From DATFFO01 sp963772815 (GTDB lineage: Bacteria; Actinomycetota; Acidimicrobiia; Spongiisociales; ZC4RG35): a stretch of 64,000 nucleotides of DNA. The stretch lies in contig CAVYYV010000004.1 of assembly GCA_963772815.1 (NCBI GenBank), forward strand, positions 62,001-126,000, written 5' to 3'. The position numbers were made by a program, and so were the translations under genes. Shown here piece by piece: positions 1 to 9,490 of this stretch (position 1 is its first letter; each line of letters begins with the position of its first letter). The notes beneath the pieces are model-generated. The model was not told the DNA's origin, searched no databases, and worked only from the letters and a program-made list of their open reading frames with translations.

Positions 1-1583
1 ATCAGTGTCCTCGTCACCCTCGTACCGGTAATCATGGCCCAGCACGGACAGGCCGATTCGGTACCCCGGGGGCACCACGATGCTGGTCGGCCAGATCTCT
101 ATGTCCAGTTGCACAGGGTTCCCGGGAGTGAGCGGCATTACCTCATCGTGGGTGTGAAAAGGTCGCCAGGGGAGCGATCGTTCCGGGTCGAGCTTGCGAT
201 GAGACGCCCGCAACCATCCCTGCGCAATCGGAGTATGGGGGTCCAGGGCGCCCTGGAAGGTGACTTCGTCCCCGTCCGGACCGAACAGGCGCACCACCAA
301 AAAGACGTCGGCGTCGGTAGTCGACGACGAGATCCAGAGGCGCGCCGCCAGGGGCCCGGTCAACTCGGTCTCGGAGTGGAACGGGGTTGTGATGAAGGTC
401 AGCCCCTCTCCCAGAGCATCGAAGGACGACGCGTTGGGCTGATCTTCGGCTTCCCTCGAGAGCCCTCCATCCCCCCGAAGGAATAGAGAGGTCCATTGCG
501 TGCGCGGTATTGGCCAATCATCCTCTGCCCGAGGCTCGAAGCCATCGACGTGGCGGATCTGAAGCCACAGCCGCGGTTGAGATTCCCAGTCGCCTTCGTC
601 TTTCAGGAAATAGTCGAAGAATCTCTTCTGAAGGCCACGCCCGTAGTCCGTGTAGAAATGGGTCCAATGCTCGATGCCGTGCATCTCGAGCCATTTCTGA
701 GAAGACGCCGCCTGACGGAAGCCCTCGATGTTTCCTCGCAGATGAAGGCCTTGCCCACCCCAGTTGCCGGCCGACAACAGAGGCACCGTCACGTTTTCCC
801 ACCGGGGAGATCGATCACGGTGAAAGGAGTCGTCGAGGGGGTGGTTGCGGATTTCCGCCCCGAGGTCGGAGCGGTGGTCCTCGAGTTCGTCCTCGTCCAG
901 GGTTTCGTCGCCACAGATGAGCTGACCGGTTGAGGGATTGCGGCCGTCCCGTTCACCCAAGCCGTACTGCACGGTCTTGACCTGCATGTCGTACCAGTTC
1001 TCCCAGAACGTCGAGAGTATCCCGCCGTGACGGGTCATGTCGCGATAGAAGTCTTCTGCTCCTTCCCAGACGCACATTGCGGTCAGGTGAGGGGGCTGCA
1101 GCGAGGCCACATGCCATTGGTTGATGGCGTAATAGGAGATCCCGTTCAGTCCCACCTTTCCATTCGACCACGACTGGCGGGCGGCCCACTCGATGCACTC
1201 GTACAGGTCCCTCGTCTCTCGGGGAGAAAAATGGTCGATGTATCCCGGCGACCGCCCAGTTCCCGCGAATCCACTCGTACGCACACGTAGCCGTACGGCA
1301 CCCACTTCTCGGGGTCGGCCACTTCCCACGCCTGATATGCGTTGGACGAGCCGGCCGTCACGTCGGGATGCCCGTCTGCCATCCGGTTCCATTGGTCCGG
1401 ATAACCCACTTGAAACGGCAGCCCCTTGGCGTATGGGCCGTAGGTGAGAATGGTCGGGTATCGACGGTGTGCCTCGGGTCGGAATACGTCGGCCCGCAAG
1501 ACGAGATCGTCGTCCATTGTGATCGGCACGTCCCAGTCGATTCGCATTCCGTCCCGTACCTCGGTCTTGAAAAGGTCTGTCAT
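1..1583 (-). CDS. CocE/NonD family (X-Pro dipeptidyl-peptidase S15-like) hydrolase, frameshifted, 3' end beyond the window
   Basis: Serine hydrolase of the CocE/NonD group, which cleaves esters or amides. The start at 1583 (MTDLFKTEV) follows a GGGG ribosome-binding site. The N-terminal frame runs to about 1265 and ends at VDSR; the homology then continues in another frame with YIDHF, CIEW and the nucleophile elbow GISYY. A single missing base in the CCC run at 1262-1264 explains the switch. The protein lines up along its whole visible length with the intact homologue at 35356-37146; by that comparison about 50 C-terminal residues lie left of base 1. It sits downstream of a Zn-alcohol dehydrogenase on the same strand. 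It could be a true pseudogene, but five other one-base frameshifts in the window favour a sequence error. Confidence 0.8.
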
Positions 1584-1720
1584 ATCCCCAGATTGTCGCG
1601 CGTCTCGCGTCCTCGGGAGATGGTCGTCGAGAGAGATGATGCCTCGTCGGCACCCTGAGGATGCCGGGGCTTCCCAGAGGAGATCGATGACTGGCAGCGG
1701 GGGAGATAATCTGAGGCCGG

Positions 1721-2719
1721 TCACCCGACCTTCATCAGCACCTTGAGACTGGCGGAATCCCTCACCAGGTCAAAAGCCCGGGCGGCGTCCTCCAGCGTCA
1801 GTACATGCGACACGATGTCATCCAGCCGGAGAGCACCGGTTGCCGCCAGGGCTATACCGTCCTCGTAGTCGGCGGGAATTGCTGCGCGAGGATTGTGCAC
1901 CGTCAGCTCCTTGCGATACAGCTCGTAGTAGGGCAGTCCCAGACTTCCCTCGGTCAGGGTTCCGAACACCATTAGATCTCCGCCCGTGCCTGCCAGCGAG
2001 ACGGCTTCGCTCAGCGTGGCCTCGGTGCCGACGGCTTCCACGACGACCTGGGGACCCCGGCCGGAGGTGACGTCGGCCAGCGCTGCGACGGCCTCAGAAG
2101 GTTCCGCTGCCACAGCGACGCCGTTGTCAATGGCGAGCCGCCTCTTCCACTCGGAACGAGTTATGCCCACCACCTGCATTCCCATCATCGTCAGCAGCTG
2201 GGCGATCAGTTGGCCGGAGACTCCCAGGCCGATCACCGCTGCCACCCCACCCGGAAATGGGTTGACGCGTTTGCAGGCATGAACACACGTCCCGAGCACT
2301 TGCAGCAGGCCTGCTGCACGGTCCGAGATGTTGTCAGGCACGGGGATGAGCCGGCTGACAGGTGCGGCAACATACTGGGCGAATACACCGTCGACGTCGC
2401 GTCCCAGCAGACCACCGTTGATGCAGAGGTTGGGCTTCCCGGCTCGGCAGAGGTGACACCATCCGCAGGCGACGCACGGATCGACCAAGACCCGCTGTCC
2501 GTCTTGGTACGGTGCTCCCTGGGGAGCGGAGACCACCTCACCCACCACCTCATGGCCCATGATCCGCGGATACTCCACCGGTATCTTGCCGCCGAAGATC
2601 TTGGTGTCGGTTCCGCAAATTCCCACTTGATGAACCTGGACCACCACCCGGTCCGAGGGCGGTTCTGGGACTTCAGAGACGGCCAGTACACCCGGCTCCA
2701 TCACACGCACTGCTCTCAA
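1721..2719 (-). CDS. Zinc-dependent alcohol dehydrogenase, MDR family (threonine/sorbitol dehydrogenase-like)
   Basis: NAD(P)-dependent oxidation of a secondary alcohol or polyol in the cytoplasm. The 332-residue length is typical of the family. Catalytic-zinc ligands are visible as C35 in GICGTD and H56-E57 in MGHEVVG. Structural-zinc cysteines are C85, C88, C91 and C99. The nucleotide-binding turn GLGVSG lies at about 164-169. It precedes the frameshifted CocE-type hydrolase on the same strand with a 137-base gap, so the two may be co-transcribed. The substrate is not recognisable from sequence; L-threonine, sorbitol and inositol-type dehydrogenases all share this layout. Confidence 0.85.
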   Translation of the reverse strand: MRAVRVMEPGVLAVSEVPEPPSDRVVVQVHQVGICGTDTKIFGGKIPVEYPRIMGHEVVGEVVSAPQGAPYQDGQRVLVDPCVACGWCHLCRAGKPNLCINGGLLGRDVDGVFAQYVAAPVSRLIPVPDNISDRAAGLLQVLGTCVHACKRVNPFPGGVAAVIGLGVSGQLIAQLLTMMGMQVVGITRSEWKRRLAIDNGVAVAAEPSEAVAALADVTSGRGPQVVVEAVGTEATLSEAVSLAGTGGDLMVFGTLTEGSLGLPYYELYRKELTVHNPRAAIPADYEDGIALAATGALRLDDIVSHVLTLEDAARAFDLVRDSASLKVLMKVG

Positions 2720-3084
2720 GACGGCTCCTCTGAGTGGGTGAACGAGATCCTACGGGTCTGTTGGATGATGCCGTTCCTTGGATCAGCGGCCAGGCGCGCC
2801 GGGCGCTAGGCCGAGGCTTCGCCACTTCCCGTATCGGAATGGCGGGGCCGGGAACGCAGCGGGTGCCGATGCATGGTCGTCAAGACGGGTGACATGACCT
2901 GGAGCCGATGGCGGTGAGGCAGTGCCCAAGGTGAGCGACCAGCTCCTGTCCCGGCTCGAAAACTGCCTGAGAAGATGTTGGCGGAGCCGCAGTCAGCCGA
3001 GCGGGTCGATCGAAGCCCGGGTGTTCCCCATGGCCATCTACGAGGCGGCAGCATCACCGCCCCTGATCGGCATATTCCGCACCA
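2720..3084. other. Intergenic stretch with no supported gene
   Basis: These 365 bases separate the alcohol dehydrogenase from the DMT transporter on the same strand. Short open frames exist on both strands (for example 2806-3057 minus and 2922-3137 plus), but none shows a recognisable motif. No copy of the window-wide LacI-type palindrome is present. I see nothing else here. Confidence 0.5.
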
Positions 3085-4053
3085 CTAGGAGCCCGGGATC
3101 CGTGCTCGCCCCTGTCCCTGATCGGAGACGAGATTGAGGGTGACACCGACGATGACCAGGACCATTCCCGCCGCCAGAGGGCCCGTTATTGGTTCCTGCA
3201 ACAGCGCCGCTGACGATATGACGCCCACCACAGGGACCGCCATCAGGGTCAGATTGGTGGATACGGCGGCGAGATTCCGCAAGATCACTATCTGGGCCCA
3301 GAACGCCACTCCCGTGGCCAGCATCCCCTGATAGGCGACGATCCATGCCAGCTGGGCGGTCCAGTGGATCTGCGGCGGCCCCTCCGTCACCAGCCCGAGT
3401 AGGACCAGCGGAATGGCTGCCCCGGCCAGTTGCCAGGGGATGGCCTCCAGGGGGGCGATGGTCCAACGGTGGGCGCGAATGTGAACCGAGGTTGCGGCGT
3501 TGGTGATGGCTGCCAGAATCAGCAACCCGTGGCCCAAAGCGACGCCGGGTACGGTCCAGTCCCGACTCCAGGGCTGTGAGAGCACCACCACACCGGTGAT
3601 CCCGACTGCCAGCCCCATCCATCTGCGCCGGTTCATCGTCTCTCCCAGGAACATGGCAGCGATGGGCACCGTCCACAGCGATGTGGTCCATACAACGACC
3701 GATGCTCGTCCCGCCGGCACAAGCCTGAGAGCAGTGAAGACCAGAAGGAAGACCGCCGCCAGGCGAAAGATCCCGAGCGAGACGATGATAGGGAGGTCAC
3801 GTCGGGGCGGAAGGTGGAATCTACCGGTGGAGACAGTGATGGTGGTGACGACGAGCGCGGCGCCGGCGACGCGGAACACCGCCATCCAGACCGGGGTGAT
3901 GGATCTCAGTCCGGTAGACATGATCGGCCAGTTCAAGCCCAGCACCACCACGACGGTTGCCAGGAGCAGATACACGATGATCGGGTTGAGGCGCCGCTCG
4001 TGGCGCTCACCCTCTTGAGAGCGCCAGATCATGTTCCGGAGAGAGCCGGTCAT
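3085..4053 (-). CDS. DMT superfamily transporter, EamA domain
   Basis: Integral membrane exporter or permease of the drug/metabolite transporter type. The 322 residues are built of about ten hydrophobic segments, beginning with the stretch around IIVYLLLATVVVVLG, with two EamA-like halves. The signature-like GRASVVVWTTSLWTV lies at the end of the first half and a LQEPI-type loop is in the second. The start at 4053 gives a 21-residue hydrophilic leader; an internal ATG at 4032 is an alternative. It is divergent from the amidohydrolase at 4116 with a 62-base shared promoter region. The substrate is unknown. Confidence 0.85.
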   Translation of the reverse strand: MTGSLRNMIWRSQEGERHERRLNPIIVYLLLATVVVVLGLNWPIMSTGLRSITPVWMAVFRVAGAALVVTTITVSTGRFHLPPRRDLPIIVSLGIFRLAAVFLLVFTALRLVPAGRASVVVWTTSLWTVPIAAMFLGETMNRRRWMGLAVGITGVVVLSQPWSRDWTVPGVALGHGLLILAAITNAATSVHIRAHRWTIAPLEAIPWQLAGAAIPLVLLGLVTEGPPQIHWTAQLAWIVAYQGMLATGVAFWAQIVILRNLAAVSTNLTLMAVPVVGVISSAALLQEPITGPLAAGMVLVIVGVTLNLVSDQGQGRARIPGS

Positions 4054-4115
4054 GCTCCGCGTCTCCCCATTGGCGCCGGGGGTATGGTGCCGCCACCGAC
4101 CCCTAGGTAGGAGCC

Positions 4116-5114
4116 ATGAAGACTGTCGACGTCCATTGCCATCTCTCTACTCCCGCCGCCAAGGCGCCGGTAGAGGTACACCGGCGGCCGGAGTTCGAGC
4201 CCTACGACTACTTCATGAATCAGGCTTCCAAGGAGCAGAACCGGGAGATGCTTCCCAGCATCGAACCCGTCCTGACGGATCCATCGGCGCGGTTGGAGCA
4301 CATGGATGCGATGGGGATCGAACTGCAGGGTCTGGCCACCTTCGTGTCGGAGTACTTCTATTGGGCGCCGGGACCGGCCGCGGCCGAATCTGCTCGCATC
4401 CAGAACGACAACCTGGCGGCGGTGGCGGCCGAGCGCCCGGATCGGTTCGCAGCCATCGGTGCCACCCTGCCGCTGCAGGATATCGATCTGGCGCTGGCCG
4501 AGATGGATCGGGCAGTCGATGAGTTGGGCTTCAAGGGCGTCCAGATCGGAGGAACGATCGACGGTCGGAACCTGGATGAACCACGGTTCCGTCCTTTCTG
4601 GGCCGCCGTCGAAGCCAAAGGGGTGCCGGTCATCCTCCATCCCAGCGGTTATCCGGAGGGGCGGCGCCTTTCCGACTACTTCTTGACCAACTGCATCGGG
4701 AATCCTCTCGAGACCATGGTGGCCGCCACCCGCATGATCTTCAGTGGGCTGTTCGAGGAGCACCCCGGGATCAAGCTGGTGCTTCTCCACGGCGGCGGCT
4801 ATCTCCCCTTCTACTGCTCCCGGGCCGATCACACGTGGAAGGTCAGACCCGAGACACGTAGGCGGATTCCCGAGCACCCGCCCAGTCACTACATGAAGCG
4901 CCTCTATTACGACACGATGGTCTTTCAACCGCTCTACCTCCGGCATCTGATCGAGGTGGTTGGGCCGGAACGGGTCATGCTCGGCACGGACTTCCCTTTC
5001 GATATGAGCGAGACCGACCCGCTGCGCCTGCTGGCCGAGACCGGTGGTCTGGACTCCGACCAGCGTGCGGCCATCTCGGGGGGGACCGCCAAGAGGCTGT
5101 TCACCCTGGACTGA
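4116..5114 (+). CDS. Amidohydrolase family protein (ACMSD/decarboxylase-like, Amidohydro_2)
   Basis: Metal-dependent TIM-barrel hydrolase or decarboxylase of the ACMSD group (aminocarboxymuconate semialdehyde decarboxylase and related enzymes). It has 332 residues. The metal-binding HxH is H7/H9 in DVHCHL; further ligands are H175 (ILHPSG), H225 (LLHGGG) and the catalytic D292 (LGTDFPF). The start is preceded by GTAGGAG. The second amidohydrolase at 51032-52036 has every one of these residues at identical positions, so the two are paralogues. The natural reaction, hydrolysis or decarboxylation, cannot be decided from sequence. Confidence 0.85.
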   Translation: MKTVDVHCHLSTPAAKAPVEVHRRPEFEPYDYFMNQASKEQNREMLPSIEPVLTDPSARLEHMDAMGIELQGLATFVSEYFYWAPGPAAAESARIQNDNLAAVAAERPDRFAAIGATLPLQDIDLALAEMDRAVDELGFKGVQIGGTIDGRNLDEPRFRPFWAAVEAKGVPVILHPSGYPEGRRLSDYFLTNCIGNPLETMVAATRMIFSGLFEEHPGIKLVLLHGGGYLPFYCSRADHTWKVRPETRRRIPEHPPSHYMKRLYYDTMVFQPLYLRHLIEVVGPERVMLGTDFPFDMSETDPLRLLAETGGLDSDQRAAISGGTAKRLFTLD

Positions 5115-5159
5115 GAGGCCGGAGTCATGGCCGAGGCGACTCACGGCCGTCGTCATGAC

Positions 5160-6403
5160 TCAGCCCTCACGGTTCCTTCGGGGCCGCTCGCCGTCGGGCT
5201 CGTAGCTGTATGCGGCGAGAGAAGGCGTCCAGCGGGCAATTGCCAGGGCCCCGAGGACGCACACGATCCCGCCCGAGACCACCGAGAACCTGATCGAGGC
5301 CAGCGAGGCGACCACCCCTGCCTCCAGGTCACCCAGCCTAGGCCCGCCGGCCACTACCGCTATGTGCATCGACATCAGCCGGCCCCGGAGCGCGTCGGGG
5401 TGGACATCTGGACGATGGTGTTGCGGAAGATGGCGGACACGACGTCTGCGGCGCCGGCGATTGCCAGCATCGTGAGGGCCAGGGCGGTCGAGGCGGTCAG
5501 GCCAAACAAGGCTATGGCCAGACCCCAGCCGATGACGGCCACGATGACGGCTCGACCCTGGCGGCGAATGGAGGCCACCCAGCCCGAAGTGAGGGCAGCG
5601 AAGAGGGCTCCCGCCCCGGGAGCTGCGTAGAGCAGGCCGACTGTGAAGGCGTTCCCGTTCAAGATTTGGGTACCGACTGCGGGGAAGAGGGCGGTCGGCA
5701 TTCCAAACACCATCGCGTTGAGATCGATGAGCAGGGCCGCCTGGATGAGGCGGCGGGATCGTAGATATCGGAAGCCGTCGACGATCGAGGAGATACTGAC
5801 ACGTCGTTTCCCGCCCACGACGGGAAGGCTGGGAATCCGGTGGAACAGGACTCCGCTGGCAACGAACATGACGGCTACCACCGCGTAGCTGAAGGGAAGC
5901 CCGGCCGTGGCGATCAGGAGGCCGCCGGCGGCGGGCACGGCCGCCGTGGCGACGTTCCCGAGCGTCTGATTGAGGGCCAGGGCGGATGGGAGGAGTGCTC
6001 GCCCCACGAGGCCCGGCAGCACTGCCTGACGGGCCGGGGAGTCTACGGCCGAAACCCCTGCGTTCAGCCCGCTGAGGACGAAGAGTGGCCAGAGCAGCGG
6101 AGAGTCGCTGGCGGCATTCCACAACAGCCCGACCCCGGTGAGGGCGAGAATCACCTGTGACAACGAGAGAAGCCGACGGCGATCCACCGCATCGGCCAGG
6201 GCGCCTCCCACCAGGGATACGAGCAGGAGTGGTACGAGCTGAGTGAGTCCCAGCAGGCCCACTGCCAGCGTGGATCCGGTCAGCTCGAACACCTGGAACG
6301 GAACGGCCACCACCGTCATCTGTCGTCCGGCCTGTCCGAAGAACAGGCCTGCGAACAGCCACCGGTATCCGGGTACGAGCCGGAGCGGTTTGACGTCCAC
6401 CAC
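5160..6403 (-). CDS. MFS transporter (EntS/DHA3-like exporter), frameshifted
   Basis: Twelve-helix major facilitator, probably an exporter. The main frame begins in the VVVDVKPLRL region (GTG at 6403 chosen; the frame stays open to 6655) and shows ALADAVDRRRLL, the MFS loop 2-3 motif, and ALNQTLGN, typical of the EntS/DHA3 group. The frame stops at 5375 after MSTPTRSGAG, but the expected continuation DALRGRLMSMHI lies in another frame that runs to 5160. One missing base in the GGGG run at 5397-5400 restores one protein of about 414 residues. The start is uncertain. A real mutation and a sequencing error both remain possible. Confidence 0.75.
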
Positions 6404-6569
6404 AACCCGCCGCCCCCACCTCAGCAAGGGACGCTTCAACGAGCGACCGTTTCCGATGAGGGACTTCGGGTCGTGAGATCGATCGATGCGGTGCTCCAGG
6501 GGGCTGAGTAGCGGGGCGTTCGGCGCCGCGCAGTTCTGCGGTCCACCTCTTCGCGTTGCGCCCCGGCAG

Positions 6570-6776
6570 TCAGAGCGTGCCTCGATATGATCCTCCGTCC
6601 GGCTGCAGGTTCCGGCCGGAGATGTAGCCCGAGTTGGCGCCGCACGCGAAGGCACAGGCGGCGCCGAATTCCTGGGGCCGGCCTATGCTCCTGACGGCGA
6701 TGCTGTCGACGATTGTGCATCGCGCCTCCTCGTAGGTGATACCGGCGGACTCGGTCCTTTTCCTGGCCATGTATAC
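6570..6776 (-). pseudogene. C-terminal remnant of a short-chain dehydrogenase/reductase
   Basis: About 68 residues with the classic SDR tail: IGRPQEFGAACAFACG, then SGYISGRNLQPDGG and the stop at 6570. No N-terminal Rossmann glycine motif or YxxxK exists upstream in any frame. Directly upstream, in another frame, is the start of an unrelated molybdopterin dehydrogenase (6808-6925). The piece therefore looks like the residue of a deletion or recombination and is not expected to be functional. Confidence 0.6.
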
Positions 6777-6807
6777 CTGAGGTTCCGTGTCTGTCCGTTC
6801 TGGGAGT

Positions 6808-6925
6808 CGATACTTGGGACGAAGACGGCGTGTGACGTGGCGGGCGGGGAGATGTCGTCGACGTAACGTCCTCTCCCTGTGATCAGACGGGAATCCTCGA
6901 GCCGACGAAGCGGCCGACCGATCAT
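6808..6925 (-). pseudogene. N-terminal remnant of a xanthine/CO-dehydrogenase-type molybdopterin subunit
   Basis: The first 39 residues begin MIGRPLRRLEDSRLITG and continue GRYVDDI, the standard opening of CoxL/XdhA large subunits (compare the intact gene at 28303-30576: REDPRLITGAGRFVGDI). After ATSHAVFVPSI the homology ends abruptly and SDR sequence follows about 32 bases later. Normal subunits are about 750-800 residues, so more than 90 percent is missing. It overlaps the stop of the HIBADH gene by four bases, suggesting it was once the next gene of that operon. Confidence 0.6.
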
Positions 6926-7800
6926 CGTTCGAGGCCGGCTTGCTTGCGGAGATGCTCAAACAAGACGGCCGCGTCGAAATCCCCCAAACCGGTTGCGCTG
7001 GCCCGGGTATAGACCTCGAGGGCTGCATCGAGGAGCGGGGTTGGAGCCCCCAGGCCTTCGGCGAATTCTTCGATGATCCGTGCGTCTTTGAGGATGATGT
7101 CCAGCCGGGCAGCGGCTGGGTATTCGCCGGCCACCATCATCGGGCCCCTGATCTCGAAGATCTTCGAGGAGCCGACGCCGTCTTCCATCACCTCTTGGAC
7201 AACTGCAGGGTCCATTCCGGCGGCCATTCCGAGAACGTGGGCCTCGGCGGTGGCCAGGTTGTGGATGGTCACCAGAAGGTTGGCGATGTATTTCATCTTG
7301 GAGCCGTTGCCGAATTCCCCCAGGTAATGCGTTGACCGGCCGATGGCACGGAAGACCGGCTGGGCTCGTTCGAACGCTTCCGGCGTTCCCGATGCGAACA
7401 CGACCAGGGTTCCGTCTGCTGCCTGCAGGCCGGTGCCCGACAGCGCCGTGTCCATCAGTTCGATCCCGGCTGCCGCCAGCACATCGCGGGCAGAGAACTT
7501 GGCGCTGAGCGGGAACGTGCCGGTTTCGAGGCAGAGCAATTCGCCATGGGCATTGGCGGCGATCTCGTCGGCCACCGCCGCCAGGGCCTCGACGGTGGGA
7601 AGGGAGAAGATGACCGTGTCTGCTCGCTCGGCCACCGCAGCCGCATTCGCCAGGACGCTCACACCGGCGTCGGTGGCGATCTGTCTCCTGTGGGGAGCGA
7701 GATCGAACCCGAGTACTTCATGATCGGCCGCGAGGAGATTCTTGGCCATGGCGGCACCCATGACCCCGAGCCCGATGATTCCCACCCGCACAGACATCAT
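6922..7800 (-). CDS. NAD(P)-dependent 3-hydroxyisobutyrate dehydrogenase-like beta-hydroxyacid dehydrogenase
   Basis: Oxidises a beta-hydroxyacid (3-hydroxyisobutyrate, tartronate-semialdehyde or similar) or reduces the matching semialdehyde. It has 292 residues. Rossmann motif GLGVMG sits at 10-15. The substrate loop TALSGTGLQAADGTL is a variant of the usual DAPVSGG signature. The catalytic lysine is K170 with N174 in KMKYIANLL. It is the last intact gene of the minus-strand operon and its ATG (7800 or 7797) overlaps the stop of the PEP-utilising gene. Two other members lie at 16007 and 21275. The exact substrate is unknown. Confidence 0.85.
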   Translation of the reverse strand: MMSVRVGIIGLGVMGAAMAKNLLAADHEVLGFDLAPHRRQIATDAGVSVLANAAAVAERADTVIFSLPTVEALAAVADEIAANAHGELLCLETGTFPLSAKFSARDVLAAAGIELMDTALSGTGLQAADGTLVVFASGTPEAFERAQPVFRAIGRSTHYLGEFGNGSKMKYIANLLVTIHNLATAEAHVLGMAAGMDPAVVQEVMEDGVGSSKIFEIRGPMMVAGEYPAAARLDIILKDARIIEEFAEGLGAPTPLLDAALEVYTRASATGLGDFDAAVLFEHLRKQAGLER

Positions 7801-9480
7801 GCTTCTCCGAACAGGGGAGTGGTGGAGACGACACCCGAATAGCCGTCCACCGCCACGATCTCGTCGTCGGTCTCCCCCGACGACACTCCACACACAGCCG
7901 GTACTCCCAGAGACCGGGCGGACTCGAAGAGGTGGGCGGCCGGGGATCCCGATTCTGTCACCAATCCCGCCGAATCCCACAGGAACGGGGCCAGGTTGGG
8001 GACGGGTTGTGGAGCGGCGATCACTTCCCGGGGCGAGAACCAGGCGGCCTCGTCGGGTCCATTGATCGAGTGCCGTCGGCCCGCCCCGATGCCGGGGGCC
8101 GCCGGGGTGCCCCGGTGACGTTGTCCTCCGGCCAGGACTACGGAGGCCACGAAAGGTTCCCAGCCGGAGACACCGACGCGGTCGACGGCACTTGTGGGGG
8201 TCTTCTGTGCCGCCCGTTCGACCTCGTGAGTCGTGGCGTACCAGGCCGAGCCGGGGTCGGGGAAAGCGCCCAGTCCTACCAGGGCCTGGCGCATGCCGTC
8301 CACCAGGGACAGAAGCGTCGTCGCCTTCGCTGTGTCGGGGGGACGAAGCCGCCGGATGCGGGCCAGCGCAGGTGAGGGATCGCCGGTGCGGAGTCGTTCC
8401 AGGGTTTCCAGGGCCAATGATTGGGCTTGGGGAGCGGCACATCCCCACACTTCGGCCGTCAACTCCGCGCATAGGTGGCGGGCTCGGGCCAGCGCCGTCG
8501 CCGGCCTCTCGACGGAGGAGGCCACGTTTTGGGGGAGGCCCGCCAGAGCCCAAGGGAGAACCAGTTCTTCGCCCAGGGCGCCCGGGGCTCTGGTCACCGT
8601 GCGTGCCACGTCGAGCAGGATGGGGTCGAGGTCTCGAGGGTGGGTGATGAGCTGAGCGGGGGCGGGGGGAGCGGGCACCGAGTCCAGCTGCAGAATCCAG
8701 ATGTCGTCGTCCAACGCCCATTCGCAGCGGTCGGCGCCGACGACCTGGTGCGCTCTTCTGATGAGTGTGGCGATGGCGTCGAGCCTGTCGGCTCCCAGCA
8801 GGGCGATGGCCTCTTCGCCAAGCCACTGGCCGTCCCATCGTGCCTCAGCACCCCGTGACCAGCCCTGGAGCAGCGGGGCAGGCGAGCCCTCGACCGTATG
8901 AACCGCTACCCGGCCCTCCCCATCGATGACCGCCGTCCCCCCCGCCGTCGGAACCAGGGCAGGTTGGACCAGAACGCTCATCGGGAAGGAGCCGGGCTCG
9001 ATGTTCTCGGCTCGCTGCCGGCTGATTGCCTGCACGGAGAAGGCCGACGCCCAGCATCCGACGATCGCCCTGGGCAGTTCGTCGGGAGCCAGGTCCAGAT
9101 ACGAGGTGAAGGCGCCCGACCACCGGCCCGATGCCTCGAGACTGGTGGAGGAGCGGGCCACCAGCCGGGGACCGAGACGGGATCCAGGCCGCGACCAGAT
9201 CGTCGGCGATGGGCAGAGGCTCGGACATCACCTCCAGGCGTGCCCCTCCCGAGCCCCGCCTGGTCAGCGCAGCGGCGCCGATCTTCATGTGGTGGGTGGA
9301 GGCCGAACCGTTCACGACGAATCCGGGAAGGACCGGGATTCCTGCCCGGCGTGCCCTGGCCAGCCGGGCCGCCTTGGCGCCGACCAGCCGGTGATCGAGA
9401 CAGCGATCGTCGTCGAGCCCGATGAGCAGCGACCTCTCAGAGCTCAGCGGGGCAGCGGCCAGTCGATCGGGATATCGCAC
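7797..9480 (-). CDS. PEP/pyruvate-binding and PEP-utilising domain protein, frameshifted
   Basis: About 560 residues resembling phosphoenolpyruvate synthase or pyruvate phosphate dikinase, but shorter. The N-terminal part (GTG 9480) reads VGAKAARLARARRAGIPVLPGFV, the PPDK ATP-grasp opening. The second part, in another frame, has RSSTSLEASGRWSGAF and GCWASAFSVQAI, the region binding phosphate. The C-terminus carries the swivelling PEP-utiliser domain with its histidine in SGSPAAHLFESARSLGVPAV. The frames join if one C is removed from the CCCC run (plus-strand GGGG at 9167-9170). No separate TIM-barrel PEP-synthase domain is seen, so this may be a rifampicin-phosphotransferase-like dikinase acting on another substrate. 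Confidence 0.65.
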
Positions 9481-9490
9481 GACCCTGGCG

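Noticed and set aside
2806..3137. Short open frames on both strands between the ADH and the DMT gene
   Set aside because: No ribosome-binding site, no recognisable motif, and composition typical of chance frames in GC-rich DNA.
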